Assembly (NCBI GenBank): GCA_030704615.1
Contig: CM060732.1
Location: 55,161,053 to 55,225,052 of the forward strand
Direction: 5' to 3'
From: Takakia lepidozioides
Lineage: Eukaryota; Streptophyta; Takakiopsida; Takakiales; Takakiaceae
DNA length: 64,000 nt
Shown here: positions 34,258 to 46,883 of the stretch, one piece after another
Position numbering within the stretch: position 1 is the stretch's first letter
How the letters are laid out: every line of letters begins with the position of its first letter
The notes under the pieces: generated by a model
What the model was told of the DNA's origin: nothing
Database searches by the model: none
What the model saw: the letters and a program-made list of their open reading frames with translations, nothing else
Program-made: the position numbers and the translations under genes

Positions 34258-35298
34258 ATGGAAGGCACATTTGTGGAAATGGTCACCACATTGCAGAGTT
34301 TTCAGCTCCAGATGCAAGAACTTCGTACATCTACCGCCCAATTGCAAGCTGATCAGTCTCAAGATCTTGGCAACGCTCTCCACAATTTGCAACAACAAAT
34401 TTCAGAGTTAAAAGAGTCGAACAATGGATCTTCAACCATACGAGTCCCTACTGCAACAGCTCCTACTGCAACGGTTCTTCTTCAACAGATTACGAGAGAA
34501 CCAAAGATTAGCATGCCCGAGAAATTTGATGGGACGAAATCAAGATTTCGCGGTTTTTTTCAACAAGTATGACTGTTCCTACGACTACATCCACAACGGT
34601 ATCCCGATAAAGGTATTGAAGTGGGATTCATGGGCACTCTTCTGTCAGGCACTGCCCTATCTTGGTTTCCACCGCTACTAGAAAAAAATTCGCATTTACT
34701 ATACAATTTTGAAGCATTCATGTCTAAGTTCACTGCAACGTTTGGAGAAAATGATAGAGAGAGAGTTGCAGAAACAAAGATGCAAAATCTTCGACAAGGA
34801 GCACGTCTTGCTTCCGTTTATGCTGCCGAATTTCGACAACTTGCGTGCGACCTCGACTGGAATGATAAGAGTCTCATTAGTCAGTTTCGATGTGGACTAA
34901 AAGATGATGTAAAAGATTTGTTGCTGACAATGCCAAACGTGAGCACACTGAGTGAATTCATCACCCAAGTCATTGCATGCGATAATCGTTTGTTCGAAAG
35001 ACGTCAAAAGAAGCGATCTGGATGGTCTATGACGCATCATGTCACTGCTACTATGACACCAAACACAACGATCCATCAGACATCCAGTAGTGATCATATG
35101 CAGATTGATGTTGTCCGATTCAAGCCATTGACGCCACAAGAAAAACAAAGACGGCGCTCGAATGGATTATGCCTCTATTGCGGAGAAGAAGATCGCATAG
35201 CATTAAACTGCCCTAACAAAAGAAGATTCAAAGCTCGGGGCACAACTCAAGTGTTCGATACGAAGAGGTCGGAAAACGAAGATGTCCAGTCACAGTAG
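34258..35298 (+). pseudogene. Chromovirus gag
   Basis: 34258-34572 (MEGTFVEMVTTLQSF..., then PEKFDGTKSRFRGF) and 34621-35298 (GFMGTLLSGTALSWFPPLLEKN, FEAFMSKFTATFGE, ACDLDWNDKSLISQFRCGL) are one gag interrupted by a shift near 34563-34620. It ends with a zinc-knuckle-like LYCGEEDRIALNCPN. The capsid signature is that of chromovirus gag proteins. Confidence 0.8.
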
Positions 35299-36223
35299 GG
35301 ACCATGCGGCTGGACACCACAAATTCCTTACCGAAAGGAGCTTCAGCTTGTTTTATAGACAAAAACTTTGCGAAGCAAACACTACAACAGATGAGCGTTT
35401 TTATGACTGCACATATGACTATTTTTTCAGTCCTATATGCGATCATGACTACATCACTCTGTAGTGAAAAAAACCCTGTCATAGCGATTAGTCTTTAGGA
35501 CTGCATTTTGCAAGTCATAGCCGTGACTGCGTGCGTGGCACCTGGAGTCATGCATAAGAGAGTGATGTAGTTACAACTCTATGACTTACATATGACTAAC
35601 TATATGACTACATTGTCTGATGAGCGATGCCTACATGGAGAGGCTTTAGAGGAACACGTGCACCACTGCATAAGTGACATGTCACGACACCTGTTGCACT
35701 TAGATGTGACATGTGGCACTTAGACATAATATATGACTAGCATATATGGCAGGGTTTATGCCACGTGTCATCAAGAATGTCTTTGAAAATAATTTAATAG
35801 TTATATTTGTAATTTTAAATTCTTAAATTTATATTTTATTTTTGAAAACAGGGGATAGCAGTTTGGAAAATTTTAAATGGTATTATTGTTTAATTTAATA
35901 ATATTATACAAATAAAAATAGATTAAATGATTTAAACTCTTCATTATATGGTGAAATTCTGATATAAAAACAGGATGGACACCTCTTGCATACCAGCAAC
36001 CACAAGGACATTCAAAATAGACAAGTACAGGGAAATACACACCGTGTAAATTATATTACAAAAATCCAAATAAGACCAATGTCCCAATGGACACCTCAAA
36101 GGCCACAATGTCCAAAAATCCATGCCTGAAGAGGTTCAGTAAGCAAAAAATAAGCAAGCTCACACATGGGCTGAATTGTTGTAATACTAGTTTGTTCTGG
36201 TGCTACTAGAATCAAGGACCCTG

Positions 36224-36496
36224 TTAAACAGTGCAATACTTACGGCCGATTTGATAAGAGGGAAAAACAGGGTGAAATGTGTTGAAGAAGGTGCCTTGAT
36301 TAACAGTGCCTAATTTGATCAATTGTGCTGCTGCTGCGGCTTCCAGTTGACCATCTACCCATGCAGGTTTCTTGTACCTATCCTTCCACATGGAATCATA
36401 GGTAATATGGAGCTTGAAATCCGGCCCTCTTGGATGAATCTGGACCCACACATCTATCCCTGTTCCTTTAGCTATCCATGCCCCTGCACAAATCAT
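36224..36496 (-). pseudogene. Captured OSB-type PDF motif (copy a)
   Basis: Minus-strand frame with HPRGPDFKLHITYDSMW and KKPAWVDGQLEAAAA, the PDF..LW..PxWV..QL pattern of OSB proteins. A near copy lies at 38496-38680 and a partial one at 36880-36950. Each is followed by related sequence (GTFFNTFHPVFP; GTFFNIFHLVFP) in two of the three cases. Confidence 0.6.
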
Positions 36497-36954
36497 GCAT
36501 ACATCCTCGCCTTGCTGCTAGCAGCTGACAATGACAGCCTAGAATTGCTTGAGCAAACACCCCAACCCTACTTATCACACTAGTTCATATGCTGACTTGC
36601 GTCTGCTTCCAACAGACATTCACCTTTTGCCTCGATTGTTCCACCATTGACTGAGGTCGGGAACGTATTCATCCTAGAGCTTCTCCTCGAGTCTCTGTTA
36701 TATATTTATTGATACTTTCCTGTCGACCACATTGGCAGTAACATGTCAAAATCACTCCAAAACTACCATAGATCCACCAACGAGCTAACTTGTAGAATTC
36801 AACATTAAAATTTAGGGACGACTCTGATAGCAGGGGAAAACAAGGTGAAATATGTTGAAGAAGGTACCTTCATTAGCAGCGCCTTGTTTTATGAATTGTG
36901 CTGTTGCCGCTGCTGTTTCTAGTTGACCATCTACCCACTTGTAGCCGCTGTGAG

Positions 36955-38484
36955 CTATTGAAGAAGGTGCCCCCTTCCCCCATGATCATAGGTCTCCATA
37001 CCATGTCCCTGCTCTGCATACCCTGCAAGCATCTCGTTCCATGACACCACATCTTGTTCAACCATAGTGTTGAAAACTCCCTTCTCATCCTTAATGCACC
37101 CACATTTCGCATACATGTCCACCAGGGTAGTGTTCAGAATGACATCTGGTACAATTCCAGCTTTGATGATGTCACCATGGACCTCTTTCCCCTTTTCCAG
37201 AGGTCCCAGACTTGCACACACATTGCAAACACAAACAAACGTGATGTGGTTGGGCTTCACCCCTTCGTGCAACATTTGCTCATAGGTCTCCAAAGCATTC
37301 CTACCACACCCATGCTTGGTAAATCCTGCCAACATTATATTCCACGTGATCAAAGATCATTGAGACATTATGTTGAAAACTTCGTGAGCATGCATGCATG
37401 ATGCTCCTGCACTTAACATACATGTTTGCTCCTGCACCCACATTTTGCATACATGTCCACCAGGGTATTGTTCAAAATGACATTTGGTACAATTCTAGCC
37501 CTGATGATGTCGCCATGGACCGCTTTGCAAGCCCTTTTCCAGAGCTGCCATGGCTGTGTTCAGAATGACATTTGGTACAATTCCAGCTTTGATGATGTCA
37601 CCATTCACCTCTTTGCCATTTTCCAGGGCTGCCAAGCTTGCACAAGCATTGCGAGTGCACACAAACGTGATGTGGTCGGGCTTCACCCCTTCGCACATCA
37701 TTTGCTCATACGTCTCCAAAGCCTCCATCTCGCGCCCCTGTTGTGCATTCATTGCGAGCATCGCACTCCACGACACCACATTTCGTTCAGCCATATTGTT
37801 GATCACTCCCTTTGCATCCTTGATGCTCCCACATTTGGCATACAAGTCCACCAGGGCAGTGTTCAGGATCACATCTGGTTCTCTCTCTCACACCCCCCTC
37901 TCTCTCTGTTCTGCTCTACATACAAAAGGGTCTATCTCTTGCCTGTAAGCGTCTAGCTCTGACGATGTCGCCATGCACCTCTTTGCCCTTTTCCAGGGCT
38001 GCCAGGCTTGCACACGCACAGCAAACGCTGTGATGTGGTCGGGCTTCACCCCTTCCCCCATCATTTGCTGATAGGTCTCCAAAGCATTCCTACCACACCC
38101 ATGCTTGGTAAATCCTCCCAACATTATATTCCACGTGATCAAAGACCATTGAGGCATTCTGTTGAACACTTGGTGAGCATCCATGATGCTCCCGCACTTA
38201 ACATACATGTTGACAAGGGTGTTGAGGAGAAAAACATTTGGCGTGAATCCACTTTGGATAATGTGAGTTTGCACCTGCTTTTCAGCTTCCAGGCCTTTCA
38301 CCTTGATGCACTTATGCAAGAGACATACATACGTATCTGAATCTGCTGAAATGCCTCCTTGGTTTAAAGTCTGTAGAGCCTCTGTTAGTCTGCCTGCCTC
38401 ACAAAGCATCTTTACATGCCCATAAGTGCCAGAAGAGACATTATGGACTCCCTCTCTATATCGGCTTCCAGAAGCTGTGGTCAC
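36955..38484 (-). pseudogene. Captured PPR gene fragments
   Basis: Minus-strand stretches 38484-37888, 37872-37495 and 37353-36955 encode PPR units very like those of the gene at 10.8-13.2 kb: EAGRLTEALQTLNQGGISADSDTYVCLLHKC, NTLVNMYVKCGSIMDAHQVF, WSAMLAMNAQQG and GVKPDHITFVC. Breaks and a CT-rich stretch (37880-37905) interrupt them, and no DYW end is present. A further scrap (WNAMIAGYAG...EQMMHEG) lies at about 40410-40485. They are cargo of the CACTA element. Confidence 0.85.
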
Positions 38485-38495
38485 GGTTCAGGTGC

Positions 38496-38680
38496 CTGGT
38501 TTTATCAATTGTGCTGCTGCAGCTGCTGCCTTCAGTTGACCATCTACCCATGCAGGTTTCTTGTGGCTATTGATCCACAAGGAATCATAGGTAATTTTGT
38601 GCTTGAAATCTGGCCCTCTTGGAAGAATCTGTACCCACTCTCTATCCCTGCTTCTTCAGCTATCCATGTTCTCATAAGGA
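38496..38680 (-). pseudogene. Captured OSB-type PDF motif directly upstream of the PPR fragment (copy b)
   Basis: Minus strand: PRGPDFKHKITYDSLWINS then KKPAWVDGQLKAAAA and QLIKPGT. A single TGA and a few codons later the same frame continues as the PPR fragment from 38484 (EGVHNVSSGTYGHVKMLCEAG). This repeats the PDF-then-PPR order of the gene at 10.4-13.2 kb. Confidence 0.75.
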
Positions 38681-39059
38681 TAGAGGCCCACCTCTAGGCC
38701 ATGGTCAGGACGGGGCTCGTCATTCAATGCCAAAGCATCCATCTGCACCTTCACTGCATCCTCTGCTGTCAGCTGTACATAACCCACTACATCCGTTCAA
38801 TGTCAGGAATGGGAGAGGGATGTACTCTTTACTGTCATGCTTGGCCATTACATGGACGTCACAGCCTTTGAAATCCTTCACAGTGGGTGGCCTAAGTAAG
38901 GAAGTGCCATAGATCCTCCACTTTAATGACGCCCCATATAAGAATCAATATTGATACTATATCTAGTTTGATATCCTAATGTGACATGAGGCCAATATGG
39001 AGAGATTACATCCCTAAGAATGCAGTGAGACACAGACAGAGAGAGACAGAGAGAGTCAT

Positions 39060-39096
39060 GAGACATTAGGGAGAGAAAGAGAGAGAGAGAGAGAGA
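39060..39096. repeat. GA microsatellite
   Basis: Run of GAGAGA units (AGACAGAGAGAGAGTC nearby and a longer run near 39075-39095) inside the CACTA element. Confidence 0.8.
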
Positions 39097-40955
39097 ATGT
39101 ACCATTGGATCAGGCTTCATTAGCGGTCCCGTGGCAGCTGCATCATTTCTTTCTACACTGAATGACGAGTAACCAAGTTACATACCATTGAAGTATGATG
39201 CCAGTAAAAACAACCAGACAAACTAATAAACGATAGCACAGATAGGGCAATGCTTATGATGCCTTGTTGGAGACAAATAGAAAGGCTGTCCGATTAACTC
39301 TTTGGCTTTATGTGGACATATAGTCCATTCTTCTTCTGTCTCTTCTATCCTGCTTCTTGTAGCAAAGGCACCCACTACGATGCTCAGCTGGTCTTTTAGG
39401 GCCAAGAGCGTAACACTGTCGGGGAAAATTTGATAACTTCTATCTAACTGCCGAAAATTGTAATCTTCTCAAATAGATGGTCCCTACATCCTCGTCGTTT
39501 CTCAAGTTTTTACATCTCAGCTGTCGATCTCCATGCTTCGTCCTCAACATCCCTCGCAACCCTCGCTACGCCAAAAAACAATGTCTCACCTGGCACCACT
39601 TGTATTGTCGGAAGCGAACAGCTTGAATCTACTTCTCTTACATTCTGGTACCGCAATCCCATGAGACCCAGTCGCGAGTTCCACATAAGAAATTCTCCTT
39701 TTAACAATCCTTGTAGATACTCTTACCCCAGAATGGTACAAGGATGCGGGCTGGGTCATGAGAAATACATGAAACTGGGCCATGGCTACGTACAAACAGA
39801 GAGGTCACTCTAAAACAAGTAATAACTGTAACACTATTCTATACTGAAAGTTCCAGCCTTTGGTTGCCACCATTAAAAACGGCCATGCTGAGATCATTCT
39901 GTTCACTAGAAACCTACTCTGGTGAATTCCTCATGGAACTCTTCGCGAATCATCTCACATCAATCTTGATGAGTCTGAGTTGGTTGGCCATCTTGAAGCA
40001 AACTTTTGGGACGAGTCTGCATTTTGTGTGTGGCTACAACCCGCCAAGTGTGAAGGGAAGAGTTGGCGAAATCTACCCAACGACCTAACTTACAAAATTC
40101 AATATGCATCTTGTGGCCGAGTATGGTAAAAGGGCAACACAGGCTGAAATAGGTTGAAGAAGAAGGTGCTCTACCACATTGTCCTTGACCTGTCCTGACC
40201 CATGGAGGATTTGACCGACCATCAACCTAAAAGGACCTCTTGTGTGTGCTGCTTGTGTCTGTAGTCAGGTAATGTCGGATTGGTCTGTGAGATCGAACCA
40301 CTACGGCATAGCTGAGTAGTCAGAGATTGAAACACGTCTGCTAAGACCAAGCTGACTCTCCCAAGAACGGCGAGCTCGCTTCTCCTCGTCTCCTCTCCTC
40401 CTCCTCTTCTCCTTCGTGCATCATTTGCTCAACGCCTCCATCCCACGCCCCTGCATATCCTGCTATCATCGCGTTCCATCCCTCGGCTATGTGGTGTGGC
40501 GCAAGAGACAAAAAAAATGGCCAAGTCCCAGCCTTTCTTTCTGTTCACGATTACCCTAATGGGCAACCTTATTAGCAACTTTTTAATTTTTTTAAACCTA
40601 ATGGGTAACCTTATTTGCATTATATGTGCCTTCAAAATGACACGTGTAGTGATGTAGTCGTATAAATAAAGCTGTGAAACCATCTTCAGTCATGGAGTCA
40701 TAAGATTCCCTGAAACGTCGTCCACTTGTAATCAAACATATCACACTAGTCATATAAACCATCCCTGTCATCATGGTCAACAATGTTTGACCAATGCTCC
40801 CTAACTTTTCGGAGTCATGTAGTGATATCCATTACTACAAAGTCATAAAACTATGACTGCAATGCATTTCAGCGCTCTGTAGTCATCTACCTAGTGCAGT
40901 TTTTATGACTCCGCCAAAGCCGTAGTCCTAAAAACGCTCATCGCTTGTAGTGAAA

Positions 40956-42690
40956 ACAATTTAACGCTCGTAAAGAAGAAACTTTCGGCCCCCGTTGAAG
41001 TCATCGATGGACGACCATTAGCATCAGGAAATGTGGACCATGAAACTCAACCACTTGAAGTGAAGCTTAAAGATCAAGCATCACATATTGTATTCAATGT
41101 CATCCAGTCTCCAACGAATCCTGTGATCCTTGGATTGGTTCGTACTTCACAATCCCGACATCGACTAGCGATCGCGAAAAATTTCTGCAAGACAAAAATG
41201 TAGAAATATCAAAGGTATTCAACCCCTAGTCCTTGGAGCTAGAGCTTTCATGAGAGCTACCAAAAAGGAGGCGACATTTGCTTTATGCGACTTCGATCAA
41301 GACCACAACAGACAAATGTACGTCAACATTACCAGTTCAATATCAAGATTTCAAAGATATCTTCGAAAAGAAAAATGCAGACATATTGCCAGAACATCGA
41401 CCTTATGACTGTGCAATTGAGTTACAAGAAGGAGCCCAACCACCATTCGGCCCAATCTATAACTTATCCCAGATGGAGTTGGCTGCATTACGTGAATACA
41501 TTGATGAAAATTTGTCGAAGCACTTCATCCGACATTCAAAATCACCCGCGGGGGCGCCTATCTTGTTTGTGAAAAAGAAGAACGGATCATTACGCATGTG
41601 TGTCGAGTATCGCGGTCTCAACAAAGTCACAATTAAGAATCGTTATCCGTTGCCGCTGATTTCTGGGCTTCTCGACCAGCTGGGAAAAACGAAGATTTTC
41701 ACCAAAATCGACTTGAGATGAGCTTATAATCTTGTACGGATAAAAGAAGGAGACGAATGGAAAACAGCTTTTCGAACAAGGTATGGACATTTTGAATACA
41801 GTGTTATGCATTTCGGTCTTACAAATGCTCCAGCAATTTTCCAACATATGATGAATGACATCTTTCGAGAATTTTTAGATGACTTTGTAGTCATCTTTTT
41901 GGACGACATTTTGATATTTTCACAGAATGAAGAAGAACATGGCCGCCATGTACGCCTTGTCCTTGATAAATTACGAGAAAAATGATTATAGGCCAAGTTG
42001 GAAAAATGTCTTTTCCATCAATCTGAGGTCGAACTTCTGGCTACATTATTTTCCGACAAATGCGTCTTTATAGATCAGAAGAAAATACAAACCATCATCG
42101 AGTGGATTAAATCAACTTCGGTCCGAGATGTACAATGTTTTCTGGGCTTTGCAAATTTCTATAGAATCTTTATCAATGACTACTCCAAAATTGCTGCACC
42201 ATTGACACGACTCACAGGGAAGGACAAATTTGTATGGGACGAGAAGGCTGACCAGGCATTTGAAATGTTGAAGCAGACATTTACAACGGCTCCCATACTA
42301 GTACATGCAGACTCATCTAAACCATTCTTCTTAGAAATAGATACATCGGACTTTACACTTGGCGGGGTACTCTCTCAATACGGTACAGATGGCCGACTCC
42401 ACCTTGTTGGTTTTCGTTCTCGCAAATTTTCCGCTGCAGAGATCAATTATGAAATCCATGACAAAGAACTTCTAGCGATTATTGATTTTTTTGAGGAGTG
42501 ACGACATCTATTGGAGGGAGCTAAACATCAGGTCACTGTCTATACCGATCACAAAAACCTCGAATATTTATGAGTGCTCGTGTTTTGAATCGACGTCAAA
42601 CGAGATGGAGTATGTCACTAGCAAGGTTTGATTTTGTTATTACCTACCGTCCTGGACATCTTCAAGGAAAACCAGATGCTCTTTCTTGAC
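40956..42690 (+). pseudogene. Chromovirus protease (3' part), reverse transcriptase and RNase H
   Basis: After the CACTA element: VEVIDGRPLASGN and NPVILGL of the protease end. RT from about 41300: [54 protein letters not shown], a TGA after KIDLR, then [16 protein letters not shown] and FLDDILIF (catalytic DD). From 41998: CFLGFANFYRIFI and PLTRLTGKD. RNase H: LEIDTSDFTLGGVLSQ and YEIHDKELLAI, then TDHKNLEY and [10 protein letters not shown]. Several stops (for example TGA at 41719-41721) and shifts make it inactive. Confidence 0.85.
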
Positions 42691-42779
42691 GATCGTATCT
42701 TGCGCCAAAAAAAATGGATGCAGCTTTTGACCAACAAAAATCCATCATCATGAAACCAGCAAATCTCCAATTGAATATG

Positions 42780-43954
42780 TTATCCATGTCCACTTATGAC
42801 AGATCATAAATGAGATTCAGGAAGCACTGAAGAGCGACCATTTTGCTACGACACTACGAAGTCAACTAAATCAACCTTGAGACAACCCACATGTTACAAA
42901 CGACTTCGAATTCAAAGATGACTTACTTTACTTCAAGGGACTTCTCTATGTACCTCTAGGACCTACACGACTTTGAATTCTTCAAACATGTCATGATCTT
43001 CTGGCTGCAGGACATTTCGGCTTCAACAAAACATTGGAGTTGATATCCCGGGACTATTGGTGGCCGCAGATGTGGAAACTCGTGAAAGAACTTATAAAAT
43101 CTTGCGACACGTGTCCTAGAGCGAAGGGACCACGACATCGACCTTACGACCTTCTTTAACCATTACCCATTCCTAAGGGTCCATGGTCGTCCGTGTCTAT
43201 GGACTTTATTATGGACCTTCCAATTTCCAAGACCACCGATTCAATCCTTGTTATTGTAGATCATTTTACGAAGATGACACATTTCATTCCATGTAATAAG
43301 ACAGTTACCGGCGAGGAAACTGCAAGACTCTTCCTCAATAATATCTACCACATTCATGGACTCCCGAAGGACATCATATCTGATCGAGGACCACAGTTCA
43401 TATCAAATTTCTGGAGGGGATTATTTCATAGATTGGATACTAAGATCAACCTCTCTACAGCTAATCATCCACAGATTGATAGTCAAACCGAATGTGTAAA
43501 CCAGATTTTGGAACAGTATCTTCGCTGTACGATAAATTATCACCAAGATAATTGGACGGACCTTCTGTCATTGACTGAGTTTGCCTACAACAACACTATA
43601 CATTCTTCGACCAAGCGAACTCCATTTTTCTCCAATTATGGTCATCATCCTCGAGCAAACCCTTTCCACATGAAAATTGTTGGAAGCTCTGCTGCAGAAA
43701 ACCTTGCTATTCATCTTGCTACGATTCACAAGGAGCTTACATCCCACCTCGCAGAAGCTCAAAAACAATACAAGAAGTATGCAGATCAACGTCGCCAACT
43801 CCAACCCCAGTTCAAGGTCGGAGATCGTGTGTGGCTTCTTCGAAGCGACATACAAACCTCGCCACCATCAAAGAAAATGGATTATCAACGCCTGGGACCA
43901 TTCAAAATTATTCGACAAATAAATCCGGTCAGTTTGCGGCTTGAACTCCCATGA
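42780..43954 (+). pseudogene. Chromovirus integrase
   Basis: About 43000-43130 has HHCC remnants (HDLLAAGHFGFNKTLELISRDYWWP, SCDTCPRAKG), broken by stops. 43193-43954 is open: MDFIMDLPISKTTDSILVIVDHFTKM (first catalytic Asp), IISDRGPQFISNFW (second Asp), HPQIDSQTECVNQILEQYLR (catalytic Glu), then the C-terminal FKVGDRVWLLRSDI. Confidence 0.88.
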
Positions 43955-43957
43955 AGT

Positions 43958-44257
43958 ATGCGCATCCGTCCAGTCTTTCATGTTTCACTATTGGAGTTGT
44001 ATCATCCATCGAATATTCTAGGGAAAGTTTCCGTACCACCTCCACCAATCGAAGTCAATCAGGAAATTGAGTATGAAGTCGATGAAGTCCTAGACTCTCG
44101 CATAAAGTATAAATGTCTTGAATATTTCGTACATTGGAAATGCTACGACATCAGCAAACGAACGTGGGAACCTTCATCCAACCTCGTCAATGCCTCTGAC
44201 AAAGTCCAAGAGTTTCATCAACGATATCCATCTAAGCCCCGAGCTACACGTCAATGA
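43958..44257 (+). pseudogene. Integrase C-terminal chromodomain
   Basis: Follows the integrase after one stop: PVFHVSLLELYHPS then YEVDEVLDSRIK...YFVHWKCYDISKRTWEPSSNL, a chromodomain, which in chromoviruses binds methylated histone H3 and steers integration to heterochromatin. This places the element among chromoviruses. Confidence 0.88.
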
Positions 44258-45384
44258 GACGTCACAACGATGATGTCAGCCAAGCTAGCTTCAAGGAGAA
44301 GACTCCACATTCAATGTACCTGATACACGCTAAGAAGGAAGAGCACCACACATCAGTATATATAGCTACACTTTCAGCACTCTTGCATCTTGTATTGGCA
44401 GCATGGAGTCACAAAAACCAGATACATTGGAGTTATCGCTTACCCAACTACTAGATTAGCCGTTCCGACTCTCACGACCTTCAACATCACGCCGACGCTA
44501 TCGAGACGATGGGCCACCAATGCGACGCGTACTTCCTCGTCTGGACCCCGTACGACTATAAGTGGAGCCTACTCGAAGTCTGATAATTCTGTTGGAGGTT
44601 GAGGCTTCGGACCCAGAGGGCAACGAAATCATGTTTGAAGGCAGCTTTGAAAATCAGAATGCTCAAATTACTGCGTGGTCCCAAGTTCAAGGTGTTGGAC
44701 ACTATCGATGGTTATAGGGACCTATAAATCATTTGAGTCAAGAAAGAAGAGCCGAATACTTGGCAAGTACCACCGTCTTATGAGTACAATCTCACCCTTA
44801 GTTCCTCTCAGATTGTGGAAGCAATTGAGCATTTTCATGATGTGTAGGGTTTAGGGTAGGGTTTTGTGTAAAGCAGAGGTAGAGGCAGAACCGAGCAAGG
44901 TTTAGGGTAAATCTAAGTGAGTAAGAGGCTGGGGTGTATGGCGGAGGAATGATCTTTGGAGTGATCAACTGATGGAGAAGGGAGTGTGTGGGGCTTGACT
45001 GAGAGTGAGGGAGAGGCTGGAGAATGGCTCATGAAATGTATATGCTTACAGTGACTGATTGGTTTATATAACCAAGCCTATTACTAACTATGATTGGCTT
45101 GTGAACTTAAGGCATGAGTGGTTGATTGTTTCATTTCGAACCTGATATGCTTTGAGCTTGGTTCCGGAGATTTATCTCCAGACCTGCAATCAGCTTTTGT
45201 GATGAGTTTACAATCTGCATATATGGTGATAAATGTTATATATCAAACCTTGGTTCTTTCCTAAATGTGAATGACCTGGAAACTTTGTTAGAAAGATGAA
45301 TGGCTTACGGGTTGGACTATGTATGGCTTGACTGCTGGATTAAATTTCAAAGGGTTAGAACATGTGTCAGGGTTTTAATACTGA
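44258..45384. other. Region between chromovirus and second CACTA gene, nothing recognised
   Basis: Should contain the chromovirus 3' LTR and the left end of the second CACTA element, but neither was identified. TATA-like CAGTATATATAGC lies at 44354. Three TTTAGGG-type units (GGGTTTAGGGTAGGGTTT) occur at 44848-44866 and one more at 44902. Confidence 0.35.
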
Positions 45385-46371
45385 ATGGATGTGGGCCGGG
45401 ACATTGCTAGGGCGCCAGAGCATGACATTCCATGCATTCACGCCATTGGATGCCAAACTTTTCTTGGCACATTGGGCCAAGGTTTGTATGCGTTCACGAA
45501 CTGCCGACCTTGCTCGTTGCCCGGTTGGCCTTATTTTCCACCATTGCTAACTTTGTGGGGTGGAGGGGCTTGTGTTAGGCTGCATCAAACCGCGCAAAGG
45601 AAGGAGCACCTACTTGGCAGTAGCCCATGGCCCCTCCACAGACGACGAATACGTGGTCATGGATTCCAAGTGGGTCCAATGGAGGACCCCAAGGAGCTTG
45701 GGTAGAAGGAGGTGCCCAAACTTGGGGCCCTCCATGCAACGCCGCTGGTGGGCAGTGGGTAGGCCCCTCTTTTAATGGTGCTGCTCCTCCATTCACCCCC
45801 CCTGCTGGTGATGATCAAGATTCCACACAGCAAGGGGATGTGGCGTCGCAAGCTGCAAACAAAAAAAGTCAATGAAACTGATGCGAAAGCCCGCAAATCT
45901 GTTGGGCTGAAGCCGCACAAGGTACAACTAAACTCTAAGGGGGAAGTAGACCAGGGGTGTGAGGGGAAGGATTACTGGCAGAGCTCCTTGCGGGGACTCT
46001 GCATCAGATATCTTGATCCTAGCATTTTGCTAGCAGACAAGCAGGAACCCAGTGACATGGCCAAGGTTAAGGAATCCATGGACGCGGATTTTGAGTACTA
46101 TCCTAGACTTATGAGTGTTGACAAGTTCCAGAAAGCATGTGGGAGAATTATAAAAGTATACCGCCAAAAGTTAAAGCTGGTGTGGTTGGTTGGAGGTCCA
46201 TGCCCTCCGAGTGTAGAGTCCTGCCATTGGGATGCATTGGTGAAGTACTGGGATTTCCCCAAGGGCAAGAAAGAGAGTGAGAACATGAAGAGAGTACGAT
46301 CCAATGTTACCAACCCATCGAGGGTTGGAAGAGCAGGGTTGGCTGGACAGGCCCGACACTTGGTAATATGA
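45385..46371 (+). pseudogene. CACTA (En/Spm) Transposase_24-type protein, N-terminal part
   Basis: A Pro/Gly-rich beginning (GPSFNGAAPPFTPPAGDD, about 45640-45840) shifts frame near 45865 into 45870-46371. That stretch contains KDYWQSSLRGLCIRYLDPS, YYPRLMSVDKFQKACGRIIKVYR, HWDALVKYWDFPKGKKESENMKRVRSN and GRAGLAGQARHL. The last blocks match the plant Transposase_24 pattern (W..LV.YW..S..N..R.N..H..G...). More exons follow to about 46880 (IEGELATIKAEVAK). The coding sequence is then cut by the 12-kb insertion and resumes at 58854. Confidence 0.65.
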
Positions 46372-46883
46372 ATATATGCACCACATTTTAATATATGTAT
46401 ACATCTATATGTATGTACATATATACACATGTATGTGATGGAGTAGGATACCATCTCTGCCCTGTGAGGTAGTTGCAAACTGTCACTACAATCATGCCTC
46501 TGTAAACGCCCCACTTGTTTGGATGAATAGGGGCCAATTTTTTTTTTGTTGTGGCCCTGGCAGAAGAAAGAGAGAGCATGAAGTCCAAGCATCACTGAGC
46601 TGGCACACGCATCGAAGGCGGACAAGGGTTTAGGCTCCCAGTCAATTGGAGGTGCACAGGTAAATGGCGTGTGGGTATTTTTTTTTTTGTTGCATTCATT
46701 TTGCTGGAGCAGTAGCCAGGCCATGCGGGCGGATTATGTGTCTTTCTTTGGTTGTATAGAGAGGGGGCAGTGCGATGCAGTCTTGACTGTCGTCCCTTGA
46801 GGGCAGTGTGCTTGCCTTGGCAGACGTTCAGATCCCGACGATTGAGGGCGAATTGGCCACTATAAAAGCAGAAGTTGCTAAGG

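Larger units (their letters stand above)
35380..40952. mobile_element. Non-autonomous CACTA transposon with captured PDF-PPR fragments
   Basis: Left TIR CACTACAACAGATGAGCG with TTTTTATGACT following (35380) and right TIR CGCTCATCGCTTGTAGTG preceded by AGTCCTAAAAA (ending 40952) are inverted repeats. The 3-bp flanks are AAA on both sides (35377-35379, 40953-40955), the usual CACTA target duplication. Removing it brings the protease part of the chromovirus together (FIDKNFAKQ on the left; VEVIDGRPLASGN on the right). Subterminal TATGACT/AGTCATA motifs crowd both ends (35400-35760, 40680-40930). There is no transposase; the cargo is pseudogene pieces. Confidence 0.9.
33575..44600 (+). mobile_element. 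Chromovirus (Ty3-type LTR retrotransposon), degenerate, split by a CACTA element
   Basis: Parts on the plus strand: putative 5' LTR from TGTTACGAACATAG at 33575, gag from 34258, protease region around the CACTA insertion, reverse transcriptase 41300-41985, RNase H to about 42690, integrase 42780-43960, chromodomain 43958-44257. No second LTR copy could be found after the chromodomain, so the 3' boundary (here about 44600) is a guess. Many stops and frameshifts. Confidence 0.75.

Noticed and set aside
44700-44712. GGA-CACTATCGATGG as left end of the second CACTA element
   Set aside because: The three flanking bases agree with GGA after the right end, but the sequence after CACTA does not match the right TIR (GTTTTTCTTCTAGTG inverse).
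44848-44910. TTTAGGG-type units suggesting an interstitial telomere
   Set aside because: Only about three imperfect units plus one apart; too short, and similar telo-box motifs are common in plant DNA.
45575-46724. Minus-strand open frames opposite the transposase exons
   Set aside because: Shadows of the plus-strand coding sequence; no domain signatures.
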